Shown here one piece after another: positions 6,010-13,186 of a stretch of 13,186 nt of DNA (positions within the stretch are counted from its first letter, which is position 1; every line of letters begins with the position of its first letter). The stretch is taken from contig CAKSGP010000015.1 of the NCBI GenBank assembly GCA_934454745.1, positions 1-13,186 of the forward strand. The letters are read 5' to 3'. Under the pieces are notes generated by a model that did not search any database, was not told the origin of the DNA, and saw nothing but the letters and a program-made list of their open reading frames with translations. Both the position numbers and the translations under genes were made by a program. The DNA comes from an uncultured Clostridia bacterium. GTDB taxonomy: Bacteria; Bacillota; Clostridia; UBA1381.

Positions 6010-7032
6010 ATGGTAACAAAAATATTAAAAACAGACGATAATTCAATATCCGAAGCAGGGAAAATCTTAAAAGACGGCGGCCTTGTAGCATTTCCCACAG
6101 AAACCGTGTACGGACTGGGCGCAAATGCACTTCTTGAGGATTCTGTAAGGAAAATATATAAGGCAAAGGGCAGACCATCTGATAATCCCCTTATAGTCCA
6201 TATAGCCGATATTTCAGAAATAGACAGGCTCACAGATGGAATAAACGATAATGCAAGGGCGTTAATCAAGGCGTTTATGCCCGGACCCTTCACTGTTATT
6301 TTAAAGAAAAGCGAAATAGTTCCCGATTCTGTGACGGCAGGAATGAAAACCGTAGCAATACGTTTTCCGAAAAATGAAACGGCGCAGCGTCTTATAAAAT
6401 CAGCAGGCGTGCCTATTGCCGCACCAAGTGCAAACCTTTCGGGAAAACCCAGCCCCACAAAGGCAATACACGTTATAGACGATATGAGTGGGAGAATCGA
6501 TGCAATAATTGAAGGTGAGAACTGCGATGTAGGTGTTGAATCAACAATAGTTGACGCATCATTGGAAAACCCTGTGCTGTTACGTCCCGGCGGTATTTCC
6601 TATGAGGAAATATGTGAGGTTGTACCAAAAACACGTATAGATGAACATATACTTAACTCATTGAGTGAGGACGAAAAACCTCTTTGCCCCGGAATGAAAT
6701 ATAAGCACTATGCTCCTGAGGCGGAGGTAACGGTAGTTGAGGGTGATATGGGACGGGTTAAGAAAAAGATAGATGAGCTTCTAAAAGACAATTCCCATAA
6801 AATCTGCGGTGTTCTTGCTATGTCTGAAAATGCTTATGATAGTGCGGTTATACTTTCAGGGGGGATAACAAACCGTACTTATGCACAAACCTTGTTTTCA
6901 AATCTCCGTGAGTTTGACAGGCTTGGTGTAGAGGTTGTTTTTGCCGAGTTTGAAAGCCGTGACGGATACGGACTTGCAATTAGAAACAGATTATATAAGG
7001 CGGCATCACACCGCGTAATAAAAGTTGAATAA
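6010..7032 (+). CDS. tsaC: Threonylcarbamoyl-AMP synthase, long Sua5/YwlC form
   Basis: This 340-residue enzyme makes threonylcarbamoyl-AMP from threonine, bicarbonate and ATP, the first step of the universal tRNA modification t6A37. The YrdC-like catalytic domain (about 5-200) shows PTETVYGLG (29-37), the KxR-type KAKGRPSDNPLIVHI (51-65), PGPFTVIL and APSANLSGKPSPT (138-150). A linker CPGMKYKHYAPE (226-237) then leads to the C-terminal Sua5 domain (about 240-340). Length and domain layout mark it as the long Sua5/YwlC type rather than short TsaC. It starts six bases after pncB with only a weak ribosome site (GAAGAG), so translation may depend partly on pncB. tsaD, the later-step enzyme, is three genes downstream. 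Confidence 0.95.
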   Translation: MVTKILKTDDNSISEAGKILKDGGLVAFPTETVYGLGANALLEDSVRKIYKAKGRPSDNPLIVHIADISEIDRLTDGINDNARALIKAFMPGPFTVILKKSEIVPDSVTAGMKTVAIRFPKNETAQRLIKSAGVPIAAPSANLSGKPSPTKAIHVIDDMSGRIDAIIEGENCDVGVESTIVDASLENPVLLRPGGISYEEICEVVPKTRIDEHILNSLSEDEKPLCPGMKYKHYAPEAEVTVVEGDMGRVKKKIDELLKDNSHKICGVLAMSENAYDSAVILSGGITNRTYAQTLFSNLREFDRLGVEVVFAEFESRDGYGLAIRNRLYKAASHRVIKVE

Positions 7033-7052
7033 AAATCAAGCGAGGAATATAT

Positions 7053-7502
7053 ATGGAAACGAAAAAGATACTTTTTGTATGTACAGGCAATACCTGCAGA
7101 AGTGCAATGGCGGCGGCTATGATGGCAGATATTGCAGAAAAGAATGATTTGGATATACTTGTAGACAGTGCAGGAGTTTTTGCTCCCATAGGCGAATGTG
7201 CGGCAGATAATGCTATTGCGGTAATGAAAAAACGCGGTATAGATTTGTCACTGCACCGTACAAAGCCTCTTACAGAGGAGCTTATAAATATGGCAGACGT
7301 TATTCTTGTAATGACTGAGGCACATAAGATGCTTATTGAAAATATGGCACGGGATAAGGTGTTTACCCTTGCTGAATATGCAGGCAGTCAAGGGGATATT
7401 TCCGATCCCTATGGCGGTGACCTTGATGAATATGAGAAAGCAGCAGATGAGATAAACGACTTGCTTGTGGATATAGCTGAAAAGCTGTGGGAGAACAAAT
7501 GA
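7053..7502 (+). CDS. ywlE: Low-molecular-weight phosphatase, probable protein-arginine phosphatase (YwlE-like)
   Basis: This 149-residue protein has the LMW-PTP P-loop CTGNTCRS (residues 10-17), with nucleophile Cys10 and phosphate-binding Arg16. The general-acid loop is SDPY (Asp118). The P-loop residue Thr14 is informative: tyrosine phosphatases of this fold usually carry Ile or Leu there, whereas Thr is the feature linked to phosphoarginine specificity in B. subtilis YwlE. That enzyme reverses McsB arginine phosphorylation, which tags proteins for ClpCP degradation. The usual proline after CRS is Ala here. The ribosome site GAGGA (7042-7046) supports ATG 7053. Neighbouring tsaC parallels the ywlC-ywlE locus of B. 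subtilis. No mcsAB or clpC is in view, so the specificity is inferred. Confidence 0.88.
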   Translation: METKKILFVCTGNTCRSAMAAAMMADIAEKNDLDILVDSAGVFAPIGECAADNAIAVMKKRGIDLSLHRTKPLTEELINMADVILVMTEAHKMLIENMARDKVFTLAEYAGSQGDISDPYGGDLDEYEKAADEINDLLVDIAEKLWENK

Positions 7503-7927
7503 CGATAAGGGAAATGACGATGGACGATATTCCTGGGGCGGTAAAGGTGGATAGTGATGCTTTTTCTGACCCTTGGGGAGATACTGCTTTTTTAGAGGAG
7601 CTGACAAAGGATTATTCGTACTATTTCGTTTGCGAATATAATGGCGAAATTGCAGGTTATGCAGGAATATGGTGTATATATGAAACGGCGGAGCTTATCC
7701 GTATAGGAGTATCTAAAAAATTCCGCAGACTCGGCATTGGTAATAAGCTTATGGAACAAATTCTTGCAACGTCAAAATCACACGGCTGTGAGCGAATGAT
7801 GCTTGAGGTAAGAGAAAGCAATATTGCGGCACAGGCCTTATATAAAAAATTCGGATTTTGCGGGATCAGCCAACGCAAGGGTTATTATAAGGGTGAGAAC
7901 GCACTGATAATGGAACTAAAATACTGA
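7499..7927 (+). CDS. rimI: Ribosomal protein S18-alanine N-acetyltransferase
   Basis: This 142-residue GNAT-fold enzyme transfers acetyl from acetyl-CoA to the N-terminal alanine of ribosomal protein S18. The opening MTIREMTMDDI, DPW (24-26), and AELIRIGV followed by the acetyl-CoA loop RRLGIGNKL (76-84), LEVRESN (102-108) with the likely catalytic Glu103, and ALYKKFGF (113-120) all match RimI. ATG 7499 overlaps the ywlE stop (ATGA) and follows GTGGGAGA; an in-frame GTG at 7487 overlaps that ribosome site. Placement directly before tsaD is a widespread bacterial arrangement, which favours RimI over other GNAT enzymes. In many genomes tsaB sits before rimI; here ywlE takes that place. Confidence 0.92.
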   Translation: MTIREMTMDDIPGAVKVDSDAFSDPWGDTAFLEELTKDYSYYFVCEYNGEIAGYAGIWCIYETAELIRIGVSKKFRRLGIGNKLMEQILATSKSHGCERMMLEVRESNIAAQALYKKFGFCGISQRKGYYKGENALIMELKY

Positions 7928-7940
7928 AAGGAACAGACTG

Positions 7941-8963
7941 ATGGAGGACGTACTTATACTGGGCATTGAAAGCTCCTGTGACGAAACGGCGGCGGCAGTT
8001 GTAAAAAATGGACGCGAAGTGCTTTCAAACGTAATCAATTCACAAATAGACATACATAAAAGATACGGGGGTGTTGTGCCGGAGATAGCCTCACGCTGCC
8101 ATATTGAGGCAGTAAATGCGGTAATAGATGAGGCCTTGGAAAATGCCGGTGTAAAGTTTTCGGACATTGATGCAATTGCCGTAACCTACGGGCCCGGTCT
8201 TGTAGGTGCATTGCTTGTTGGCGTGTCTGCTGCAAAGGCACTTTCTTATGCACTAAAAAAACCCCTTGTTAACGTACATCACATTAAGGGCCATATATGT
8301 GCAAACTACGTTGCACACAAAGACTTAAAGCCGCCCTTCATATGTCTTGTTGCATCAGGCGGTCATAGCCATATTGTCTATGCCAAGGATTTTCTTGAAT
8401 ATGAAATTATGGGTATGACACGTGACGATGCCGCAGGTGAGGCGTTTGATAAAATTGCAAGAGTTCTTGGATTGGGTTATCCGGGCGGTCCTAAAATAGA
8501 TGCACTTGCCAGGGAGGGAAATCCTGAGGCGTTTGATTTTCCAAGAGTAAAAATGGCGGAGGATTCTCTTGATTTTTCCTTCAGCGGAGTTAAAACGGCT
8601 GTTATAAACCATATACACAAGCTTGAACAAAAAGGCGAGGAATACAACAAGGCAGATGTTGCCGCATCATTTCAGGAGGCGGTTTGCGATGCTTTGGTGT
8701 CACATACAATAGAAGCCGCAAAGCGTAAAAATCTTAAAACAATCGTAATCGCAGGCGGTGTAGCATCAAATTCCGCATTGCGTAATAAAATGACAGAGGA
8801 AGCTAAAAAGCTTAATATAGACGTACTCTATCCGCCGCCTGTGCTTTGTACCGATAATGCAGTTATGATAGCATCGGCAGGTTATTATGAATACATTTCA
8901 GGAGTACGTGCCGATATGAAACTAAATGCGGTGGCATCGCTGCCTCTTGAAGGAGGAAAATAA
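7941..8963 (+). CDS. tsaD: tRNA N6-adenosine threonylcarbamoyltransferase
   Basis: This 340-residue ASKHA-fold protein transfers the threonylcarbamoyl group from TC-AMP to A37 of ANN-decoding tRNAs to make t6A. It begins with the family hallmark GIESSCDETAAAVV (8-21). It has the metal-binding HxxxH in HHIKGH (His114, His118), VASGGHSH, GEAFDKIARVLGLGYPGGP, FSGVKTAV and the C-terminal TDNAVMIA with the third metal-ligand Asp. Length is standard (about 340). ATG 7941 has AAAGGA (7927-7932) upstream. The stop TAA (8961-8963) lies at the aroB ribosome site. TsaD needs TsaB and TsaE in bacteria; neither gene is in this window, so they must be encoded elsewhere. Confidence 0.97.
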   Translation: MEDVLILGIESSCDETAAAVVKNGREVLSNVINSQIDIHKRYGGVVPEIASRCHIEAVNAVIDEALENAGVKFSDIDAIAVTYGPGLVGALLVGVSAAKALSYALKKPLVNVHHIKGHICANYVAHKDLKPPFICLVASGGHSHIVYAKDFLEYEIMGMTRDDAAGEAFDKIARVLGLGYPGGPKIDALAREGNPEAFDFPRVKMAEDSLDFSFSGVKTAVINHIHKLEQKGEEYNKADVAASFQEAVCDALVSHTIEAAKRKNLKTIVIAGGVASNSALRNKMTEEAKKLNIDVLYPPPVLCTDNAVMIASAGYYEYISGVRADMKLNAVASLPLEGGK

Positions 8964-8964
8964 T

Positions 8965-10044
8965 GTGGACAGACTATACGTTAATTTAGGAGAAAATTCA
9001 TACGATATAGTATTTTCTGACAGCTTTTCAAGTCTTGCAGAGGAGCTTAAGAAAATAAATGCACCTGAAAAACTGTTGATAATAACAGATTCAAATGTTT
9101 CAGAGCTTTATGCAGACGAAGTATCAAAAACCCTCACTGAATCGGGCTTTACGTGCAGTGTTTATGCATTTGATGCAGGTGAGGAGAATAAGACGATAGA
9201 CGCAGTTTTGGGTATGTGCGGTGCCTGTATAGAAAACGGACTTGACAGAAAAAGTATGATAATCGCACTTGGGGGCGGTGTAACAGGCGATATGGCAGGC
9301 TTTGCCGCGTCTATATATATGCGTGGTATAAGCTTTGTGCAAATTCCTACAACACTTCTTTCTCAATCCGATAGCTCCGTAGGCGGAAAAACAGGTATAG
9401 ACTTTATGGAAAGTAAGAATATCCTTGGTGCATTCCATCAGCCAAAGCTTGTATATATAAATGTTAATACTCTTAAAACACTTCCTCAAATACAGTTTAT
9501 TTCAGGAATGGGCGAAGTTATAAAGCACGGTATTATCCGTGATAAAGAATTTTACGAATTTATAAAGAGCAATCCTGAAAATATAAAAGCCCTTGATAGC
9601 GAGATTCTTATAAAAATGGCAAAACGCAACTGTGAAATTAAAGCAAGTGTTGTTGAGCAGGACGAAAAGGAATCGGGACTAAGAGCAATACTTAATTTTG
9701 GCCATACAATCGGTCACGCAGTTGAATCTGCTATGAACTTTAAAATGACTCACGGCGAATGTGTAGGACTGGGTATGATTTCGGTATGCCGTATCGCCCA
9801 AAAACGCGGGATGATTGACCCAGAAACAGCACAGGACATAGAAAGGGTGCTAAGAAGCTACGGCTTTAAAGTAAAAGCTACGTTGCCTGATTCGCAAACA
9901 GTATATACATTTATGCAAAAGGATAAGAAAAAAGCATTGGGCAAGCTGAATTTCGTACTGCCCACGGCTATTGGTGAGGTTGTGCGTGTATCAGACGTTA
10001 CCGAGGCTGAAATTTTTGATGCAATAGAGTATATTACAGAATAA
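8965..10044 (+). CDS. aroB: 3-dehydroquinate synthase
   Basis: This 359-residue enzyme converts DAHP to 3-dehydroquinate, the second shikimate-pathway step, using NAD and a divalent metal. The NAD-binding region GGGVTGDMAGFAAS (103-116) and YMRGISFVQIPTTLLSQSDS (118-137) with SSVGGKTGID are clear. Metal ligands are Glu184 (MGEVIKH), His247 (NFGHTIGH) and His263 (THGE). I chose GTG 8965 because it follows AGGAGG (8951-8956) by 8 bases and gives a normal N-terminus and length. The in-frame ATG at 8926 would extend 13 residues back into tsaD. An out-of-frame ATG at 8963 overlaps both the tsaD stop and this GTG and opens only an 8-codon frame. No other aro genes are nearby. Confidence 0.95.
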   Translation: MDRLYVNLGENSYDIVFSDSFSSLAEELKKINAPEKLLIITDSNVSELYADEVSKTLTESGFTCSVYAFDAGEENKTIDAVLGMCGACIENGLDRKSMIIALGGGVTGDMAGFAASIYMRGISFVQIPTTLLSQSDSSVGGKTGIDFMESKNILGAFHQPKLVYINVNTLKTLPQIQFISGMGEVIKHGIIRDKEFYEFIKSNPENIKALDSEILIKMAKRNCEIKASVVEQDEKESGLRAILNFGHTIGHAVESAMNFKMTHGECVGLGMISVCRIAQKRGMIDPETAQDIERVLRSYGFKVKATLPDSQTVYTFMQKDKKKALGKLNFVLPTAIGEVVRVSDVTEAEIFDAIEYITE

Positions 10045-10058
10045 AAGGGATTTTGTAT

Positions 10059-10541
10059 ATGAAAAAGAAAAGTATTTTAAATTTAGTATGGCAGATAGGT
10101 CTTGTTATACTCCTTGTAGGTCTTGACCGTTGGGTAAAGGGGTATATTACAGCAAACTTCCGCCCTGGTGAGATTTTCGGGGAAATTCCCTTTGTTGCGG
10201 ATTTTATGTATGTAAGAAACACAGGTGCGGCGTTTTCTGTCTTAAGCGAGAACACAATGCTTCTTACGGCAATTTCCGTTATATTCCTTATAGCTGTTGT
10301 TGTATATAAAATTGTGAGAAAACCCAAACACCTCATGGAAAATATTGCCGTTGTTTTGTTTTTTGCAGGAGGAATGGGCAACGCAATAGACAGAATACAG
10401 TATCAGTTTGTAGTGGATTTTATCGATATAAAATGGTTTGACTTCCCTGTATTTAATATTGCCGATATGGCAGTAGTAGGCGGAGCAATAGCGGCAGTGC
10501 TTTACGTGCTGTTCTTTGATAAGGAAAAAACAAATGAATGA
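10059..10541 (+). CDS. lspA: Lipoprotein signal peptidase (signal peptidase II)
   Basis: This 160-residue membrane aspartyl protease removes the signal peptide from diacylglyceryl-modified prolipoproteins at the cytoplasmic membrane. It has four membrane helices (about 9-27, 66-84, 93-108, 134-153). Motifs are RNTGAAFS (53-60), GGMGNAIDR (104-112), VVDFIDI (118-124) and FNIAD (132-136). The catalytic Asp pair is Asp120 and Asp136. The N-terminal box usually read as DQxxK is DRWVK here (Asp23, Lys27), with Arg replacing Gln. ATG 10059 follows AAAAGGGA (10043-10050); a TTG two codons earlier is possible but less likely. The end overlaps the start of the pseudouridine synthase by 8 bases, and lspA next to an rluD-type gene is a common arrangement. 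Confidence 0.95.
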   Translation: MKKKSILNLVWQIGLVILLVGLDRWVKGYITANFRPGEIFGEIPFVADFMYVRNTGAAFSVLSENTMLLTAISVIFLIAVVVYKIVRKPKHLMENIAVVLFFAGGMGNAIDRIQYQFVVDFIDIKWFDFPVFNIADMAVVGGAIAAVLYVLFFDKEKTNE

Positions 10542-11454
10542 AATTATAATAATTGCCGATGTCTGCGGTGTACGTCTTGATAAGTTCATATCTGAAAACA
10601 GTGATATTTCACGCAGTTACGCATCAAAGCTTGCTGAGGAGGGCTGTGTAACCGTAAACGGTAAAACCGCATTGAAAAAAACAAAAGTAAATATTGGCGA
10701 TGAGATTGTAGTCGCAGTCCCAACGCCTCAAGGAATAGAGGCAAAGCCTGAGGATATACCTATCGATATAGTTTATGAGGACGATAGTGTTATTGTTGTA
10801 AATAAACCTCGGGGTATGGTAGTACATCCGGCGGCGGGCAATGCTTCAGGCACACTTGTAAACGGACTTCTTTATCATTGCAATCTGAGCAGCATAAATG
10901 GTGCTGTACGCCCAGGTATAGTGCATAGAATAGATAAGGATACATCAGGACTTTTAGTCGTTGCAAAAACAAACGAGGCACACGAATCGTTGTCGGCACA
11001 GTTAAAGGAACGTAAAGCATTAAGGAAATATCAGTGCATTGTAAACGGGAATATAAAAGAGGATGCAGGAACGGTAAATAAGCCTATCGGACGTCATCCC
11101 ACGGACAGGAAACGTATGGCGATAATTGAGGGGGGAAGAGAGGCGATAACCCATTACAAGGTCCTTGAGAGGTTTGGTATATACACTCTTGTGGAATGTA
11201 CCTTAGAAACAGGCAGAACTCACCAGATAAGAGTGCATATGTCATCTTTAGGACATAGTATAGTGGGGGACAGAGTCTATGGTATAAAAAAAGATCGTGA
11301 AAAAGGTAAGGGACAGCTCCTCCACGCAAAAACAATTGGATTTACGCACCCTAAAACAGGAGAACTTATGGAGTTTGATTCTGATTTGCCAAAGGACTTT
11401 TCGGCATTTTTAACGAAAATAAGAACAAACAGTAAAAATTTGGAAATTTTGTGA
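10534..11454 (+). CDS. rluD: RluD/YlyB-family 23S rRNA pseudouridine synthase
   Basis: This 306-residue protein has an N-terminal S4 RNA-binding domain (about 13-72, containing RLDKFIS, ISRSYASKL and VTVNGKTALKK) and a pseudouridine synthase domain (about 80-300). The catalytic motif HRIDKDTSGLLVVAK (131-145) contains Asp134. KYQCIVNG, ETGRTHQIRVHM and GDRVYG are also typical. The group isomerises uridines in large-subunit rRNA. The exact site cannot be read from sequence; the position after lspA matches B. subtilis ylyB, so 'RluD-like' is safer than a precise site claim. ATG 10534 lies inside lspA with AAGGA (10521-10525) upstream. It is the last gene of the pncB run; no clear terminator follows, only a new promoter for ddl. 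Confidence 0.92.
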   Translation: MNEIIIIADVCGVRLDKFISENSDISRSYASKLAEEGCVTVNGKTALKKTKVNIGDEIVVAVPTPQGIEAKPEDIPIDIVYEDDSVIVVNKPRGMVVHPAAGNASGTLVNGLLYHCNLSSINGAVRPGIVHRIDKDTSGLLVVAKTNEAHESLSAQLKERKALRKYQCIVNGNIKEDAGTVNKPIGRHPTDRKRMAIIEGGREAITHYKVLERFGIYTLVECTLETGRTHQIRVHMSSLGHSIVGDRVYGIKKDREKGKGQLLHAKTIGFTHPKTGELMEFDSDLPKDFSAFLTKIRTNSKNLEIL

Positions 11455-11460
11455 TACCCC

Positions 11461-11489
11461 TTGAAATTTTTGCTCAAATAATGTATTAT
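11461..11489 (+). promoter_or_regulatory. Sigma-A type promoter for ddl-murI
   Basis: TTGAAA (11461-11466) and TATTAT (11484-11489) are separated by exactly 17 bases in the 78-base gap after rluD. The start point would be near 11496, giving a leader of about 37 bases before ddl. It is the only convincing promoter between the HU promoter and the right edge. Confidence 0.75.
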
Positions 11490-11506
11490 ATAAGAGAGAT
11501 ATGTTA

Positions 11507-11518
11507 GCCAACTTTGGC
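11507..11518. promoter_or_regulatory. Short palindrome in the ddl leader
   Basis: GCCAA-CT-TTGGC forms a 12-base interrupted palindrome, placed about 18 bases after the -10 box and before the ribosome site. It could be an operator half-site pair or a small 4-pair hairpin with an ACTT loop. An element this short can also arise by chance. Confidence 0.25.
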
Positions 11519-11532
11519 GGAACGGAGAAAAT

Positions 11533-12591
11533 ATGAAAAAGAATTTATGTGTTATATTCGGCGGTGAATCGCCGGAGCACGATATATCGCAAAAGTCTGT
11601 AACATCTGTTATTAATAATCTTGACAAAGACAAATATGAAATATATAAAATCGGCATAACACGTGAGGGGAAATGGTATCTCTTTACAGGTGATGTCAGT
11701 ATAATAGAAAACGGTGATTGGGAAAAGGATACTAAAAATCTTACTCCTGCATTTATATCCCCTGACAGTGCACATCACGGAATTATAGTTCTTGGGGATA
11801 CTGTAAGGGTAATACATATTGATGTAATATTCCCTGTGCTTCACGGAGAATACGGTGAGGACGGCACAATTCAGGGACTCTTTGAGCTTTCTCATATTCC
11901 ATATGTAGGTATGGGTGTCCTTTCCTCGGCAAACGGTATGGATAAAACATACTCAAAGCTTGTATTTCAATCTGCAGGTATTCCTCAGGCGAACTGGGTC
12001 GTAGTAAATGGCAGTGATGATTTTGAGGAAAAAGCTGATGAAATAGAGGAAAAGCTCGGTTATCCCTGCTTTGTTAAGCCGGCACGGCTGGGCTCATCTG
12101 TTGGTATCGGCAAGGCACATAACAGAGCAGAGCTTATATCCTCATTGAATAATGCGAAAAAATATGACAGACGCATCCTTGTAGAGGAGCATATAGACGG
12201 ACACGAGGTAGAGTGTGCAGTTTTAGGTAACAGTGATGCTCGTGCATCGGTTGTGGGTGAGATAAAACCAACTGTTGAATATTACGATTTTGATGCTAAG
12301 TATAACGATAACTCAACTGTGCTTGTTATACCGGCAGAGATTTCAGAGGAAACCTCTGAGCTGATACGTGAGTATGCAATAAAAGCATTTACGGCCCTTG
12401 ATGGTCAGGGACTTTCAAGAGTGGATTTCTTCGTAAAATATAGAGACGGCTCCGTTATTTTAAACGAGATAAACACACTTCCGGGCTTTACGAATATAAG
12501 TATGTATCCCAAACTGTGGGATGCCGCAGGAATTGGTTATGGCGAGCTTCTTGATAAGCTTATAAGCCTTGCTGAGGAGAGAGTTAAATAA
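11533..12591 (+). CDS. ddl: D-alanine--D-alanine ligase
   Basis: This 352-residue ATP-grasp enzyme joins two D-alanines to form the dipeptide added to the peptidoglycan precursor by MurF. Motifs in order are FGGESPEHDIS (9-19), PVLHGEYGEDGTIQG (101-115), the ATP-binding KPARLGSSVG (182-191), LVEEHIDGHEVE (216-227), the omega loop YDFDAKY (251-257), SRVDFFV (295-301) and NEINTLPGFT (311-320) with metal ligands. The tyrosine/lysine omega loop fits D-Ala-D-Ala ligases rather than the D-Ala-D-Lac (VanA/VanB) group, which argues against a vancomycin-resistance ligase. ATG 11533 follows CGGAG. It has its own promoter. The last base of its TAA stop is the first base of the murI ATG, linking two cell-wall D-amino-acid steps. 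Confidence 0.96.
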   Translation: MKKNLCVIFGGESPEHDISQKSVTSVINNLDKDKYEIYKIGITREGKWYLFTGDVSIIENGDWEKDTKNLTPAFISPDSAHHGIIVLGDTVRVIHIDVIFPVLHGEYGEDGTIQGLFELSHIPYVGMGVLSSANGMDKTYSKLVFQSAGIPQANWVVVNGSDDFEEKADEIEEKLGYPCFVKPARLGSSVGIGKAHNRAELISSLNNAKKYDRRILVEEHIDGHEVECAVLGNSDARASVVGEIKPTVEYYDFDAKYNDNSTVLVIPAEISEETSELIREYAIKAFTALDGQGLSRVDFFVKYRDGSVILNEINTLPGFTNISMYPKLWDAAGIGYGELLDKLISLAEERVK

Positions 12592-13186
12592 TGGATAACA
12601 GAAAAATAGGTGTTTTTGACTCCGGGCTTGGGGGATTAACAGCTGTAAAAGAGATTATGAAACTTCTCCCAAACGAAAGCATTGTATATTTCGGAGATAC
12701 GGGACGTGTACCCTACGGAACACGCTCAAAGGAAACCATTTTAAAATATACTTATGACGATATAAACTTCCTTTTAAAGCATAACGTTAAAATGATAGTG
12801 ATAGCTTGCGGAACGGCATCGTCTGCCGCATTACCTGAAATTAAAGATGAATTCGATGTACCTATTTTCGGAGTTGTTGATGCTGGTGCCTATGAGGCGT
12901 CAAGAGTGACAAAAAACAACAAAATAGGAATAATAGGCACACCTGCAACAATAAAAAGCGGTGCGTATAATAGATATATTAAGGAATACAACAATCAGGC
13001 ACAAATCTTTGAAAAAGCTTGCCCACTGTTTGTGCCCCTTGTTGAAAACGGACATTTTGACACTCCTGTTACTAGGCTTGTAATAGATGAATACTTAAAA
13101 GACATACGTGATTCCGAAGTTGATACATTAATTTTAGGCTGTACCCATTACCCATTGCTAAAAAAAGCAATAGGTGAGTATATGGG
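12591..13186 (+). CDS. murI: Glutamate racemase, 3'-truncated by the window edge
   Basis: The first 198 residues of a glutamate racemase, which interconverts L- and D-glutamate to supply D-Glu for MurD in peptidoglycan synthesis. The N-terminus reads IGVFDSGLGGLTAVKE (6-21), followed by FGDTGRVPYGTRS (34-46). Both catalytic cysteines are visible: Cys73 in ACGTAS (72-77) and Cys184 in GCTHYPLL (183-190). The first is usually written CNTAS; here Asn is Gly. The usual full length is about 260-270 residues, so roughly 65-70 are missing beyond 13186. The ATG overlaps the ddl stop by one base (TAATG), so translation is coupled and both proteins probably come from one transcript. Confidence 0.95.
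   Translation, partial: MDNRKIGVFDSGLGGLTAVKEIMKLLPNESIVYFGDTGRVPYGTRSKETILKYTYDDINFLLKHNVKMIVIACGTASSAALPEIKDEFDVPIFGVVDAGAYEASRVTKNNKIGIIGTPATIKSGAYNRYIKEYNNQAQIFEKACPLFVPLVENGHFDTPVTRLVIDEYLKDIRDSEVDTLILGCTHYPLLKKAIGEYM

Noticed and set aside
8926..8964. Start of aroB at ATG 8926 inside tsaD
   Set aside because: It adds 13 residues unlike the family and ignores the AGGAGG located correctly for GTG 8965.
11434..11471. A/T-only inverted repeats (AAAATTT / AAATTTT) at the end of rluD
   Set aside because: The pairs are all A-T with a 2-base or very long loop, partly coding and partly overlapping the ddl -35 box, so it is not a credible terminator.
11533..12591. Vancomycin-resistance type (D-Ala-D-Lac) ligase
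   Set aside because: The omega loop YDFDAKY is of the D-Ala-D-Ala type, and no vanH, vanX or regulator is adjacent; murI follows instead.

Overview
The window reads as a stretch of chromosome from a low-to-moderate GC, endospore-forming Firmicute, most likely a class Clostridia gut-type organism (Oscillospirales/Ruminococcaceae or a relative; this placement is inferred from gene content and style, not from a search). The grounds are strong AGGAGG-type ribosome binding sites, the sporulation genes yabP and yabQ, the Firmicute order mazG-hup-rqcP-yabP-yabQ-divIC-yabR, and an YwlE-type phosphatase. Every long gene is on the + strand. Coding density is very high: the largest non-coding gap is about 140 bases (143-284), so no gene-free stretch exceeds 300 bases. 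I see no mobile element, CRISPR array, tRNA or rRNA.

Region 1 (1-2451) is the conserved 'yab' block. It holds the 3' end of mazG, a promoter (TTGACA-17-TAAAAT) driving the HU gene, then rqcP, yabP, yabQ, divIC and the S1-domain gene yabR, closed by a good intrinsic terminator at 2419-2451. It mixes nucleotide-pool cleaning, nucleoid architecture, ribosome quality control, sporulation and cell division.

Region 2 (2469-4559) is the least ordinary gene: a 696-residue polytopic membrane protein, GT-C glycosyltransferase-like, with a soluble C-terminal domain resembling DUF6273. It starts with TTG just 17 bases after the terminator's T-run, and no promoter is visible in between.

Region 3 (4561-11454) is a tightly packed run, probably one operon with the preceding gene: pncB (NAD salvage), a long-form tsaC/sua5 and tsaD (tRNA t6A synthesis), a YwlE-like protein-arginine phosphatase, rimI (ribosomal protein S18 acetylation), aroB (shikimate pathway), lspA (lipoprotein maturation) and an RluD-family pseudouridine synthase. 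Neighbours overlap by a few bases or lie within about 20 bases of each other.

Region 4 (11455-13186) begins with a new promoter (TTGAAA-17-TATTAT) and carries ddl (D-Ala-D-Ala ligase) overlapping murI (glutamate racemase, cut by the window end). These two supply the D-amino-acid parts of peptidoglycan.

Overall this is mainly core housekeeping DNA. The best candidate for something poorly described is the membrane-glycosyltransferase/DUF6273 fusion at 2469-4559. Smaller points of interest are a hairpin at the 5' end of the HU transcript, overlapping ATG/GTG starts at aroB, and sporulation genes translationally coupled to the division gene divIC.
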